64,000 nucleotides of DNA from Nocardioides marmotae (GTDB lineage Bacteria; Actinomycetota; Actinomycetes; Propionibacteriales; Nocardioidaceae): contig NZ_CP053660.1 of NCBI RefSeq assembly GCF_013177455.1, forward strand, positions 3,906,001-3,970,000, given 5' to 3'. The translations under genes were made by a program, and so were the position numbers. Shown here piece by piece: positions 34,482-42,660 of the stretch. Position 1 is the first letter of the stretch. Every line of letters begins with the position of its first letter. The notes under the pieces are model-generated. The model was not told the origin of the DNA and did no database searches. It saw nothing but the letters and a program-made list of their open reading frames with translations.

Positions 34482-35236
34482 GCGGTGACCGGCGCGTTGA
34501 CGTAGTCGTTGCCGGCTCGGTCCTCACCGCGCGCGAGCCAGATCTTCCAGCCCTCGTTCTGCGGGACGTCCTGCATCCGCACCGAGGACGGGAAGTACCG
34601 CATCGTGTAGCCGGTGCGCCGGACGTCGCTGGTGTTGGCCCGGGCCCCGTGGACGATCCGCCCGTCGTGCATCGAGAACTGACCGCGCGGGAGCTCGAAG
34701 TAGACCGCCTGCTCCTCGTCCACGCCGGCGAGCCCCGCGTGGAAGGTCTGCTCGCGGATGTCGGTGGGCTCGTAGCCCTCGGAGAAGCCGCCGCCGAGGT
34801 GCGAGCCGGGGATGACCCGCATGCAGCCGTTCTCGCGGAACGACCCGTCCTCGAGGGCCAGCCAGATGGTGACGATGTTGTCGTAGCTGTCGAAGCGTCC
34901 CTCCCAGAAGGCGCTGTCCTCGTGCCAGGGGGTGGCCCGGCCGGTGCGGGGGTCCTTGGAGATGAAGTGGCTCGACCACAGCGCGATGTCGGGCCCGACC
35001 AGCGGCTCGATCCAGTCGAGGACCTCGTCGGAGAGCAGGAAGTCCAGCAACCGCTCGTCGCGGTAGTGCGGGGTGTCGAGCTCGTCGGAGAGCTTGTCGC
35101 CCTTCTGGGCGAGGTGCTCGTTGAAGATCTGCTCCAGGCGGGTCAGCCTCTCCTCGGTGAGCAGCTGGCGCCCCGGCAGCAGGTAGCCGTTCTCGCGGAA
35201 GAACGCGACGTCACTGTCGGTCAGGGTCTCGGTCAT
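34478..35236 (-). CDS. Phytanoyl-CoA dioxygenase (PhyH)-family Fe(II)/2-oxoglutarate oxygenase
   Basis: 252 residues. The iron facial triad appears as His-x-Asp in TPWHEDSAFW and a distal His in GRIVHGARANTS, with a following Arg for 2-oxoglutarate (RRTGYTMRY). PhyH-like enzymes hydroxylate unactivated carbons. In a sugar operon it may hydroxylate or open a methylated or modified sugar, an inference. Coupled by overlap to the epimerase; 40 nt after the Gfo/Idh/MocA gene. Confidence 0.85.
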   Translation of the reverse strand: MTETLTDSDVAFFRENGYLLPGRQLLTEERLTRLEQIFNEHLAQKGDKLSDELDTPHYRDERLLDFLLSDEVLDWIEPLVGPDIALWSSHFISKDPRTGRATPWHEDSAFWEGRFDSYDNIVTIWLALEDGSFRENGCMRVIPGSHLGGGFSEGYEPTDIREQTFHAGLAGVDEEQAVYFELPRGQFSMHDGRIVHGARANTSDVRRTGYTMRYFPSSVRMQDVPQNEGWKIWLARGEDRAGNDYVNAPVTA

Positions 35237-35276
35237 CTCACGTGCCTCTCGGGATGTGGGTCCGCTCGACGGGTCG

Positions 35277-36350
35277 TCAGGAGCGCTCGATCGCGCGGAT
35301 GATGTCGACGAAGAGGGCCATGTCCTGGACGAAGTCCTCCGGACTGGTCTTCGGGCGGACGCCGGTGGTGACGACGTCGTGGAAGTACTCGAGCTCATAG
35401 GTGTAGGGGTCCTTCAGGTGCGGGCGCCGCACGGAGCGCTCGTAGGAGTCGCCGGCCGTGAGCTCGAGCTGGAGCGTGGTCGGGAAGTGGCGCACGTAGG
35501 GGGTGTCGTACTGCACCCGCATGGTGCCGGTGGCGCCGTAGACCTCGATGTAGGTGTCGTAGCGCAGCTGCTCGTCCACCCCGGTCTCGTAGGTGACGAC
35601 GAAATCGCCGTAGTCGAGCAGCGCCACGACGTAGCCGCCGCTGCGCCACATCCTCGCCGCCGAGACGCTCCGGGGGCTCCCGAGGAGCTCCCGCAGGGCG
35701 GACAGGTCGTGGCTGCCGAGCCCGCACAGGAGCCCGTAGGTCCACTCCAGCTCCTGCGGGACCTCGCCCAGCGCCTCCTTCACCAGCGCGGAGCGTCGCG
35801 CCCACTTCTCCTCGACCGCCTCCTGCGGGACGTCGTCGGGGCGGTCGACGTGGGCGGTCTGGTCGACGATGAGCCGGTTCTCGCCGATGACGTCGTGGAC
35901 CCGGGCGTAGCGCACCTCGCCGAGCTCGGGGAGGCGCTGGACCGCCTCGGTGAACGCCGGAGCGAACCGACGCATGTAGGCGACCATCACGGTCCTCCCC
36001 GACCGGTCCCGAGCCGCGATGATCTCCTCGGCCTCCCGGGGGCTCAGGCACATCGGCTTCTCCACGAGCACGTCGAGGCCGGCGTCGAGCGCCGCGATGG
36101 TGCACTCGGCGTGGAACTCGTCGCTGTTGAGGACCAGCACGCAGTCCAGGCCGCCGGCCCGGATCATCTCGTGGACGTCGGTGTAGCCCCGTGGGGCGCG
36201 GTGGCGCTCCCCCACCCGCTTGACCAGGCCCGGGGAGATGTCGCAGACGGCGGCGAGCTCGAACCGGTCGGGCAGGGACTCCAGGACGGGCAGGTGGATG
36301 ACCTGGGCGACCTCGCCCAGCCCGACGACCCCGACCCGGAGCCTGGTCAC
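35277..36350 (-). CDS. Gfo/Idh/MocA-family oxidoreductase
   Basis: 357 residues. Rossmann start VGVVGLGEVAQVIHLPVLE, then LVEKPMCLSPREAEEI with the EKP motif of this family, and a C-terminal beta-sheet domain. Uses NAD(P) to oxidise or reduce sugars, inositols or their acids. GTG start at 36350; first gene of a five-gene operon. A TAGCGT -10 (minus strand, 36513-36508) with operator E just downstream would drive it. Confidence 0.88.
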   Translation of the reverse strand: MTRLRVGVVGLGEVAQVIHLPVLESLPDRFELAAVCDISPGLVKRVGERHRAPRGYTDVHEMIRAGGLDCVLVLNSDEFHAECTIAALDAGLDVLVEKPMCLSPREAEEIIAARDRSGRTVMVAYMRRFAPAFTEAVQRLPELGEVRYARVHDVIGENRLIVDQTAHVDRPDDVPQEAVEEKWARRSALVKEALGEVPQELEWTYGLLCGLGSHDLSALRELLGSPRSVSAARMWRSGGYVVALLDYGDFVVTYETGVDEQLRYDTYIEVYGATGTMRVQYDTPYVRHFPTTLQLELTAGDSYERSVRRPHLKDPYTYELEYFHDVVTTGVRPKTSPEDFVQDMALFVDIIRAIERS

Positions 36351-36483
36351 GGCCGCCTCGCGGTGGTGGCGACCCCGCGGGGGGCTCCGGCGGCCGGAAG
36401 GACGGCGGGCTGCCCGGTGGGCCGGGTGACGGGTCGTGGCACGACGTGCTCCTGGGTGGTCCGGCGGGCGGGGACGACTGCGA

Positions 36484-36500
36484 TGCAAATCGGTTTGGTG
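36484..36500. promoter_or_regulatory. LacI-type operator E (five-gene operon)
   Basis: TGCAAATCGGTTTGGTG. On the minus strand it follows a TAGCGT hexamer (36513-36508), so it would cover about +1 to +17 of the Gfo/Idh operon transcript. Confidence 0.75.
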
Positions 36501-36542
36501 ATGGTGCACGCTAGGCCTTGGCCGCGGCTGGGTCAACGGCTC

Positions 36543-37472
36543 TCAGGCCGGCCGGTCGAACGGACCCATGCCGAGCTCGGCCGCCCGGGCGAACGACGCC
36601 TGCGCCCCCGGCCGCCCGACGGAGAAGGTCCCCGCCCGCACCCCGACGGCGACCGCGTCCAGGAGGTCCGCGCCCCCGCTGAGCGCGGCCGCGAGGGCAC
36701 CGGTGAACGCGTCGCCGGCGCCGGTGGTGTCGACGACCTCGACCCGCTCTGCGGCCACGTGCTCGACGCGCTCCCCGGTGGCGACGACGGCACCGTGGGG
36801 GCCGAGGGTCACGACCACCGACCGGCAGCGGCCGACGAGCTCGACCACGGCTTCTCGCGCCGACGCGACACCCCTCACCGGCCGCCCGAGCAACCCCGCC
36901 GCCTCCGACTCGTTGAGGACGAGGGGGTCACAGAGGGCGAGGACGGCGGCGGGCACCGGCCGGTACGGCGCCAGGTTGACCACCGCCCGGCACCCCTGGG
37001 CACCGGCCGCGCCCACCGCGGCGTCGAACGCCGCCTCCGGGATCTCCGCCTGCACGACCAGCACCGCGGGCGGGCGAGCGAGCGCCCGCACCGCCCGCGC
37101 GGTGGTCGTGGGTTCCAGCAGCTCGTTGGCGCCGGGGGCGACCACGATGGAGTTCTCCCCCGCCGCGTCGACCATCACGAAAGCCAGGCCGGTTCGGGCG
37201 CCGGTGGCGAGCACCTCGGTGGTGTCGACCCAGGCTTCGGCGAGGTCCCGGACGAGCGCCCGGCCGTCGTCGTCGCGGCCGACCCGGGCCACGAGCGCGG
37301 TCCGTGCACCGAGCAGGCTCGCGGCCACGGCCTGGTTGCCGCCCTTGCCGCCGGACCCGACCCAGGCCTCCCCGCCCAGCACCGTCTCCCCCGGCGCGGG
37401 GAGGCGCTCGACCCGGCACACGTGGTCCCGGTTGACCGAGCCGACGACCACGACGTCGACCTCTCGGCTCAT
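36543..37472 (-). CDS. rbsK: Ribokinase (PfkB family)
   Basis: 309 residues. PfkB signatures: GSGGKGGNQAVAAS near residue 40 and DTTGAGDAFTGALAAAL with the catalytic Asp. The N-terminal VVVGSVNRD is ribokinase-like. It phosphorylates ribose (or a close sugar) to ribose-5-phosphate. ATGA overlap with the nucleoside hydrolase gene supports ribose freed from nucleosides as the source. Confidence 0.85.
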   Translation of the reverse strand: MSREVDVVVVGSVNRDHVCRVERLPAPGETVLGGEAWVGSGGKGGNQAVAASLLGARTALVARVGRDDDGRALVRDLAEAWVDTTEVLATGARTGLAFVMVDAAGENSIVVAPGANELLEPTTTARAVRALARPPAVLVVQAEIPEAAFDAAVGAAGAQGCRAVVNLAPYRPVPAAVLALCDPLVLNESEAAGLLGRPVRGVASAREAVVELVGRCRSVVVTLGPHGAVVATGERVEHVAAERVEVVDTTGAGDAFTGALAAALSGGADLLDAVAVGVRAGTFSVGRPGAQASFARAAELGMGPFDRPA

Positions 37473-38383
37473 GGCAGCGCGGCCATCCGCTCGGCGAACA
37501 GCTCGCGGAACGCCTCCGCGTCGACCGCGGTCGCGATCCGGCAGTTCGGCGCCGGTGGGTCGGCCCACATCAACAGGTCCGCCACCGCCACGCCCCGCGT
37601 GACCAGGCCGCGAGCCTCCACGGCGACGTACGCCTCGCGCCACGTCACCAGCTCCGGGGTGCCCACGACGGCCACGGCGAGCGGGTCGTGCAGCGCGCAG
37701 CTGCCCTGCTCGCGCCGCTCCCCCGGCTTCGCGGACTCCTGGAAGTCGATCCACTCCTCGGCATGCCGCGCGGCCAGCCGACCGAACCTGCCTCCGTCCG
37801 CCAGCGCCCGCGCGTCGCGGCGGCTGAGGCGGACCCGCCGAGTGACGTCGAGGCCGACGAGGCGGAGCGGGGCACCGCTGTGCAGCACCGCCTGGGCCGC
37901 GTCGGGGTCGCACCAGAAGTTGTACTCACCGGGCATCGCGGCGACGTTGGTCTGCTCGAGGTAGACCCCGCCCATGACGACGACCTCGTGCACCGCGTCG
38001 GCGACCCCAGGGGCAAGCTCGAGTGCGCGGGCGATGTTGGTGAGGGGGCCGATCGCCACCACCGTGATCCGGCCGGACTCGGCCAGGACCCGGCGGGCGA
38101 TCTCCCGGGCGGCGCCGTCGTCGGCGGGTGCACCCTGCACGACCGGCACCTCCTCCCGCCCGAGCAGTGCGAGCAGCTCGCGGGTCAGGCGGGTCGAGGT
38201 CGCGACGTCGCTGTTCCCGCCGACCGTGGTGACCAGCTCCAGGCGCAGGCCCGGGTCGGCGACCGCGAGGGCGAGGGCGAACCCGTCGTCGACGTCGGAG
38301 CCCGGCGCCCCCATGGCGAGATCGGTGTCGAGGACGATCCGGACCGGCTCGCGATCCCGCCCCCCGCTCCCCGAGGTGCTCAC
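37469..38383 (-). CDS. Inosine-uridine-preferring nucleoside hydrolase family protein
   Basis: 304 residues. IVLDTDLAMGAPGSDVDDGF near the N-terminus supplies the Asp cluster (Asp19, Asp21, Asp32, Asp33) that binds calcium, and NFWCDPDAAQAVL is another family hallmark. It hydrolyses N-ribosides to ribose and base. The spacing between DTD and DVDD is a few residues longer than usual. GTGA overlap with the ThuA gene; ribokinase follows. Confidence 0.88.
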   Translation of the reverse strand: MSTSGSGGRDREPVRIVLDTDLAMGAPGSDVDDGFALALAVADPGLRLELVTTVGGNSDVATSTRLTRELLALLGREEVPVVQGAPADDGAAREIARRVLAESGRITVVAIGPLTNIARALELAPGVADAVHEVVVMGGVYLEQTNVAAMPGEYNFWCDPDAAQAVLHSGAPLRLVGLDVTRRVRLSRRDARALADGGRFGRLAARHAEEWIDFQESAKPGERREQGSCALHDPLAVAVVGTPELVTWREAYVAVEARGLVTRGVAVADLLMWADPPAPNCRIATAVDAEAFRELFAERMAALP

Positions 38384-39051
38384 CGGCTCGCCCAGAGCAG
38401 GCCTCGCTGCGTCAGCGTGCGTACGTCGGGGTGGTCGAGGTCCTCGAGCTTGTGGCCGATGGTCGAGACGAAGACCCGGCCCGCGCCCCAGCGCCGGGTC
38501 CACACGGCGGGGCAGGTGAGCGGCTCGCGCCACGGCGTGCCCTCGGCCGGCTGGAAGGTCGTCGTGGCCAGCACGTCGTTGAGCCCGTCGGTGAGCACCC
38601 AGTACTGCTCGGTGTCCAAGGACCAGCGCGGGCGCAGGCCGGCGACCAGCTCGTGGTCGGCCCGCTCGGGCCGCACCTCCACCTCGTGCTCGACGAACCC
38701 GCCCGGATGCGCGGCCCACTGGCCACCGGTCAGGTGCAGGTAGTCAGGCGACCCGCGGAAGGAGTCGCACACGCCGCCGTGCCACCCGGCGAGGCCGGTG
38801 CCGTTCGCGACGGCCGCCGAGAGACCGAGCACCTGCTCGTCGGTCGCCTCGCCCTGGGTGTAGCACTGCACCACCAGGTCCGTCGCGGCGAGCGTGTCGG
38901 CGTCGGCGTACACCTCCGGGCCGTCGCGAACGTCGACCTCGAAGCCGTGCTCGACCAGGAACGGAATGAAGCGCTCGGTGGCCCCGACGGGGCTGTGGCC
39001 CTCCCACCCACCGCGGACGACGAGGGCCTGACGGGTACGTGCGTTGTCCAT
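38380..39051 (-). CDS. ThuA-domain protein (trehalose utilisation-like)
   Basis: 223 residues. ThuA-like fold: ALVVRGGWEGHSP, LVVQCYTQGEATDEQ, GTGLAGWHGGVCDSF and the C-terminal GRVFVSTIGHKLEDLDHP. ThuA proteins act in oligosaccharide use, possibly on 3-keto-sugars, in a glutamine-amidotransferase-like fold whose nucleophile is not conserved. First gene of the ThuA-nucleoside hydrolase-ribokinase operon; operator F lies 38 nt upstream of its start. Confidence 0.85.
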   Translation of the reverse strand: MDNARTRQALVVRGGWEGHSPVGATERFIPFLVEHGFEVDVRDGPEVYADADTLAATDLVVQCYTQGEATDEQVLGLSAAVANGTGLAGWHGGVCDSFRGSPDYLHLTGGQWAAHPGGFVEHEVEVRPERADHELVAGLRPRWSLDTEQYWVLTDGLNDVLATTTFQPAEGTPWREPLTCPAVWTRRWGAGRVFVSTIGHKLEDLDHPDVRTLTQRGLLWASR

Positions 39052-39088
39052 GGCGGTCCTTCCTCGGCACCGGGTGGGAGGCACGCTA

Positions 39089-39103
39089 GCCAATCGATTT
39101 GGC
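39089..39103. promoter_or_regulatory. LacI-type operator F (ThuA operon)
   Basis: GCCAATCGATTTGGC, the most symmetric copy. On the minus strand it immediately precedes TAGCGT (39088-39083), the probable -10 of the ThuA operon. Confidence 0.75.
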
Positions 39104-39165
39104 ACGCGCCATACCCGTCGTGTGCCGGCACCACCACGACCCGCGGGAACGCCGCGGGAACACGA

Positions 39166-39270
39166 CAGCCACCCGGATCGGGGCTTACCCGACGGGTGGC
39201 TGCGTGCTGTTGCTCACCGGCCCGACAGCCGCCTCTCGGCGGAAGGCCGCTCGTAGCGGCAAGGGGTGAG
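39166..39270. other. Structured intergenic region (possible ncRNA)
   Basis: Within the 476-bp gap 39052-39527. First hairpin: CAGCCACCCG (39166-39175) with CGGGTGGCTG (39193-39202), inner TCGGG/CCCGA. Then GCTCACC pairs with GGTGAGC around two side hairpins (CCGCC/GGCGG and GCCGCT/AGCGGC), a three-way-junction shape. No gene end is near enough for a simple terminator; strand and function unknown. Confidence 0.4.
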
Positions 39271-39362
39271 CCCGGGGGCATGGACCGGACCGGCTGAGAA
39301 GGTCAACGAACCTTGCCGGGCCCGGATTCCGGGAGCACGCGTGGCCTGCACCACGGTCGCCT

Positions 39363-39450
39363 CGGCGCTGCAGGAGTGCCACCTCGACCCTGCAGGAGTG
39401 CCACCTCGACCCTGCAGGAGTGCCACCTCGGCGCTGCAGGGGTGCCACCT
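39363..39450. repeat. Four tandem copies of a 22-bp repeat
   Basis: Units at 39363, 39385, 39407 and 39429, each 22 bp with core CTGCAGGAGTGCCACCT; units 2 and 3 are identical and units 1 and 4 differ at 3-4 positions. It ends 78 nt before the crotonase ATG. Confidence 0.9.
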
Positions 39451-39527
39451 CGGCGTCGATGGGTCGTCGTCAGGTGTCCGCGGCGTACCCCTGGACAGGT
39501 CCGCGCGCCGCCAGCAGGGTGACCCGC

Positions 39528-40295
39528 ATGAGCGAAGCAGCCGTCCTCGTCGAGGAGCGCGATCGCGTCCTCGTCGTCACCCTCAACCGACCGCACGCCA
39601 AGAACGCGGTCAACGCCGAGGTCTCCGCGGCGGTCGCCGCCGCGATGGACGACCTGGAGGCGCGCGACGACCTCTCGGTCGGCGTCATCACCGGCGCGGG
39701 CGGCACGTTCTGCTCCGGGATGGACCTCAAGGCGTTCCTCACCGGCGAGGACGTCACGGCCGGCGGCCGGGGCCTGGCGGGGGTCTGCGAGCGGCCGCCG
39801 ACCAAGCCGCTCGTCGCGGCGGTCGAGGGCTGGGCGCTCGCCGGCGGCTGCGAGGTCGTGCTGGCCTGCGACGTCGTCGTCGCGTCCCGCGAGGCGAAGC
39901 TCGGCATCCCCGAGGTCAAGCGCGGCCTCGTCGCGGGCGCGGGCGGCCTGGTGCGGCTGCCCCGGAAGATCCCGCAGAACCTCGCCAACGAGCTCGCCCT
40001 CACCGGTGACCCGATCACCGCCGAGCGCGCCGAGCGGGTAGGCCTCGTCAACGTCCTGACCGAGCCCGGCGGGGCGCTCGACGCCGCGCTGGAGCTGGCC
40101 ACTCGGATGACCGCGAACGGCCCTCTCGCGATGGCCGCCACCAAGCGGATCCTCGCCGCGCAGGCCGACTGGGCGGCCGACGAGGTCTGGCAGCGCCAGC
40201 TGGAGGTGATGGGCCCGGTGTTCGGCTCCGAGGACGCCCAGGAGGGAGCCCGCGCGTTCGCCGAGAAGCGCCCCCCGCAGTGGCGCAACCGCTGA
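39528..40295 (+). CDS. Enoyl-CoA hydratase/isomerase (crotonase) family protein
   Basis: 255 residues. VVTLNRPHAKNAVN, GAGGTFCSGMDLKAF (oxyanion hole) and VEGWALAGGCEVVLACDVVVAS are crotonase hallmarks. A Glu typical of hydratases is seen in GIPEVKRGL. Hydrates trans-2-enoyl-CoA or catalyses a related CoA-ester reaction in beta-oxidation or aromatic catabolism. Stands alone after the 22-bp repeat region. Confidence 0.9.
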   Translation: MSEAAVLVEERDRVLVVTLNRPHAKNAVNAEVSAAVAAAMDDLEARDDLSVGVITGAGGTFCSGMDLKAFLTGEDVTAGGRGLAGVCERPPTKPLVAAVEGWALAGGCEVVLACDVVVASREAKLGIPEVKRGLVAGAGGLVRLPRKIPQNLANELALTGDPITAERAERVGLVNVLTEPGGALDAALELATRMTANGPLAMAATKRILAAQADWAADEVWQRQLEVMGPVFGSEDAQEGARAFAEKRPPQWRNR

Positions 40296-40361
40296 CCCGG
40301 CCCGGGTCTCCTCCCGCCGTACGGCCACGCGACACCCGTCTCCGCGCGTAGTTTGAGCGCC

Positions 40362-41831
40362 ATGGCGGAGGACAAGCAGCCGGCGGCCGACCTGTTCGAC
40401 CGGTGGTTGACGCACCGCGAGCAGGGCGGCGGGGCGCGTACGCCGCAGCCCGCCGCCGCGCGCGAGGAGGTGCGGCCGGAGGCGTCGTCCCCGGAACCGC
40501 CTGCCGAGCCGGCCGCGGCCGCGACACCGACCGACGACGCGGGGTCCGAGGACCCGCTGTTCGACGACTTGTTCGTGCCGAGTGCGTCGGAGCCGGCCGC
40601 GCCACCGCTGTTCGAGGCGACTGCCCCCGATCAGCTGCAGCTCGACTTCGAGCCGGTGATCATTCCCTCCGCGCGCAAGCGGAACGAGAAGTCCGCACGG
40701 CTCACCCGACGACGGCCGCGCCGTCCGGAGGCACCCCCGGCCGACCCGTCCGAGCCCGCCCAGGTCGAGGCCGCCGGTCTCGCCGAGCAGGCGCACCGCG
40801 AGGCCGAGGCCCGCCTCGCCGCCCAGGTCGAGGCCGCCCGCGCGGCCGAGGAAGCCCGTCAGGCCGAGCAGCGCGCCGAGGCAGACCGCCTCGCCGCGGA
40901 AGCCGCCCGGCGCGCCGAGGAGGAGCGACTCGCGGCCGAGGCCGCCCGCGCCGCCGAGCAGGAACGCATCGCCGAGCAGGCGCGCCGCGAGGCCGAGGCC
41001 CGCCTCGCCGCCCAGGTCGAGGCCGCCCGCGCGGCCGAGGAAGCCCGTCAGGCCGAGCAGCGCGCCGAGGAAGCCCGCCTCGCCGCGGAAGCCGCCCGGC
41101 GCGCCGAGGAGGAGCGAGCCGCAGCCGAGGCCGCCCGCGCCGCCGAGCAGGAACGCATCGCCGAGCAGGAACGCATCGCCGAACAGGCCCGCCGCGAGGC
41201 CGCGGCCCGCCTCGCCACCCAGGCCGAGGCCGCCCGCGCGGCCGAGGAGGAGCGGCTCGCCGCTCAGGCCGCGGCCGCCCGCGCCGTACCGACCGACGCT
41301 CCGCGCGCAATGGCCGTGGCGCCCCCGGCCCCGCCGGCCACGCCCACGACCGAGGCCGAACCCGCCCAACCCGTGGACACCGCACCGACCGCGTCGACGA
41401 ACCACGTCTTCAAACCCCGCACCGGCCCGCGGCGCGCGGTGGGGATCCTGCTCCTGGTGGTGCTGGTGGCGACCGCGGGAGCGGCGTACCTCGCCTCGGA
41501 GGACCCGACCACCTTCACCCTCGGCCTCGCCGGGACGCTCGGCGCCCTGACCCTGGTCCTCTGGGCGGTCCGGGCGGGATCGGCCGTCACCCGGATGTCG
41601 GTGACCGCGGGCCAGCTCGAGGTGCTCCGCGGGGGCGGCCGGTTCGTGTTCGACCTGCGCAGCCGGTACACCCCGATCGAGGTGGTCGGCGAGCCCGGCT
41701 CCCGGGGGTGGAAGGTGCTGTTCGTGCGCCGGAGCATGGCGCCGTTCGTGATCGACTCCTCGATGGTCGACCCCGAGGAGTTCATGCAGGTGCTGCACCA
41801 GCACCGGCCCGAGCGCGTCGACCAGCACTGA
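40362..41831 (+). CDS. Coiled-coil membrane protein with internal 63-residue repeats
   Basis: 489 residues. Acidic N-terminal region (about 1-110), then about 190 residues of Ala/Glu/Arg-rich coiled coil built from repeats such as AEQARREAEARLAAQVEAA. The DNA repeats with a 189-bp period from 40782 and 40971, with an extra 18-bp duplication before a third, partial unit at 41178. Two transmembrane helices follow (about 355-375 and 383-403) and a C-terminal beta-rich domain resembling PH-like membrane proteins. TAGTTT lies 7 nt before the ATG (leaderless). Function unknown. Confidence 0.75.
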   Translation: MAEDKQPAADLFDRWLTHREQGGGARTPQPAAAREEVRPEASSPEPPAEPAAAATPTDDAGSEDPLFDDLFVPSASEPAAPPLFEATAPDQLQLDFEPVIIPSARKRNEKSARLTRRRPRRPEAPPADPSEPAQVEAAGLAEQAHREAEARLAAQVEAARAAEEARQAEQRAEADRLAAEAARRAEEERLAAEAARAAEQERIAEQARREAEARLAAQVEAARAAEEARQAEQRAEEARLAAEAARRAEEERAAAEAARAAEQERIAEQERIAEQARREAAARLATQAEAARAAEEERLAAQAAAARAVPTDAPRAMAVAPPAPPATPTTEAEPAQPVDTAPTASTNHVFKPRTGPRRAVGILLLVVLVATAGAAYLASEDPTTFTLGLAGTLGALTLVLWAVRAGSAVTRMSVTAGQLEVLRGGGRFVFDLRSRYTPIEVVGEPGSRGWKVLFVRRSMAPFVIDSSMVDPEEFMQVLHQHRPERVDQH

Positions 41832-41928
41832 GCAGACGCTGACCGGCCCCGGGCGGCGCGAGCGAGGTCACAGGCCCAGCGGCGCGACACGGGCCGCCGA
41901 CCGTGGACGCCCTACCTAGACTCCGCGC

Positions 41929-42609
41929 GTGAGCCTGAACCCCGACCGGCCGCCGGAGATCACCCCCGAGGAGCTCGCCGAGCAGGCAGCGCTCTACGAG
42001 CCGTTCACGCAGGCCGTGCGCGAGCTCGTCGACGCGACCATCCGCACCACTGTCGACCCCGCCACCGTGCGCGCGGCCCAGGCCGAGATCGAGGCGATCA
42101 CCGCCCGGCTGCGCGAGCAGCAGGTCGACGGCCCCCTCGGCGCGCACTTCGGCCACGGCCGCGCGCGGCAGCCGTGGGGCAACACCGTCGTCGGCCTGCG
42201 CAACCCGGTGGCGCCGCCGCTGCGGGCGGTGCCGGCCGGAGACCGGCTGGGCGAGGTGCACGCCGAGGTCGCGCTCGGCGCGGCGTACGAGGGACCGCCC
42301 GGGCTGGTCCACGGCGGCGTCTCCTCGCTCCTGCTCGACCAGATGCTCGGCAACGCCGCCGCCGCGGCGCGCAAGCCCGGGATGACGGCGTACCTCAACC
42401 TCACCTACCGCCAGCCGACCCCGCTGGGCCCGCTGCGGCTCGAGGCGTGGGTCGAGCGCAGCGAGGGCCACAAGACGTACGCCCGCGGGCAGGTCATCGG
42501 CCCGGACGGACCGACGGTGGAGGCCGAGGGGCTCTTCGTCCTCCCCCGCTGGGCCCGCGAGCTGCTCGCGGCGCGCGGGGCCACCGAGGTGCCGCCGACC
42601 TTCGAGTGA
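41929..42609 (+). CDS. PaaI-type hotdog-fold thioesterase
   Basis: 226 residues. An N-terminal helical extension of about 90 residues precedes the hotdog domain GPPGLVHGGVSSLLLDQMLGNAA, the classic HGG acyl-CoA thioesterase motif, followed by AYLNLTYRQPTPLGPL. It likely hydrolyses an acyl-CoA. GTG start 6 nt after TAGACT suggests a leaderless mRNA. A 13-bp hairpin terminator follows and also ends the convergent NADH dehydrogenase gene. Confidence 0.85.
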   Translation: MSLNPDRPPEITPEELAEQAALYEPFTQAVRELVDATIRTTVDPATVRAAQAEIEAITARLREQQVDGPLGAHFGHGRARQPWGNTVVGLRNPVAPPLRAVPAGDRLGEVHAEVALGAAYEGPPGLVHGGVSSLLLDQMLGNAAAAARKPGMTAYLNLTYRQPTPLGPLRLEAWVERSEGHKTYARGQVIGPDGPTVEAEGLFVLPRWARELLAARGATEVPPTFE

Positions 42610-42617
42610 CGACGAAC

Positions 42618-42646
42618 GAGCCCGGCCCTCGGGGAGGGCCGGGCTC
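42618..42646. terminator. Bidirectional hairpin terminator
   Basis: GAGCCCGGCCCTC (42618-42630) pairs perfectly with 42634-42646 over a 3-nt loop, between the convergent thioesterase and NADH dehydrogenase genes. Confidence 0.85.
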
Positions 42647-42660
42647 GACGACGTACCTCC

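Noticed and set aside
39230..39320. TPP-riboswitch-like words (GGCTGAGAAGG, ACGAACC) in the 39-kb gap.
   Set aside because: The P3/P4 parts and the conserved CTGATC segment are missing, and the following gene is a crotonase, not a thiamine gene.
39363..39450. CRISPR array in the 22-bp tandem repeats.
   Set aside because: There are no spacers; the units are directly joined. No cas genes are in the window.
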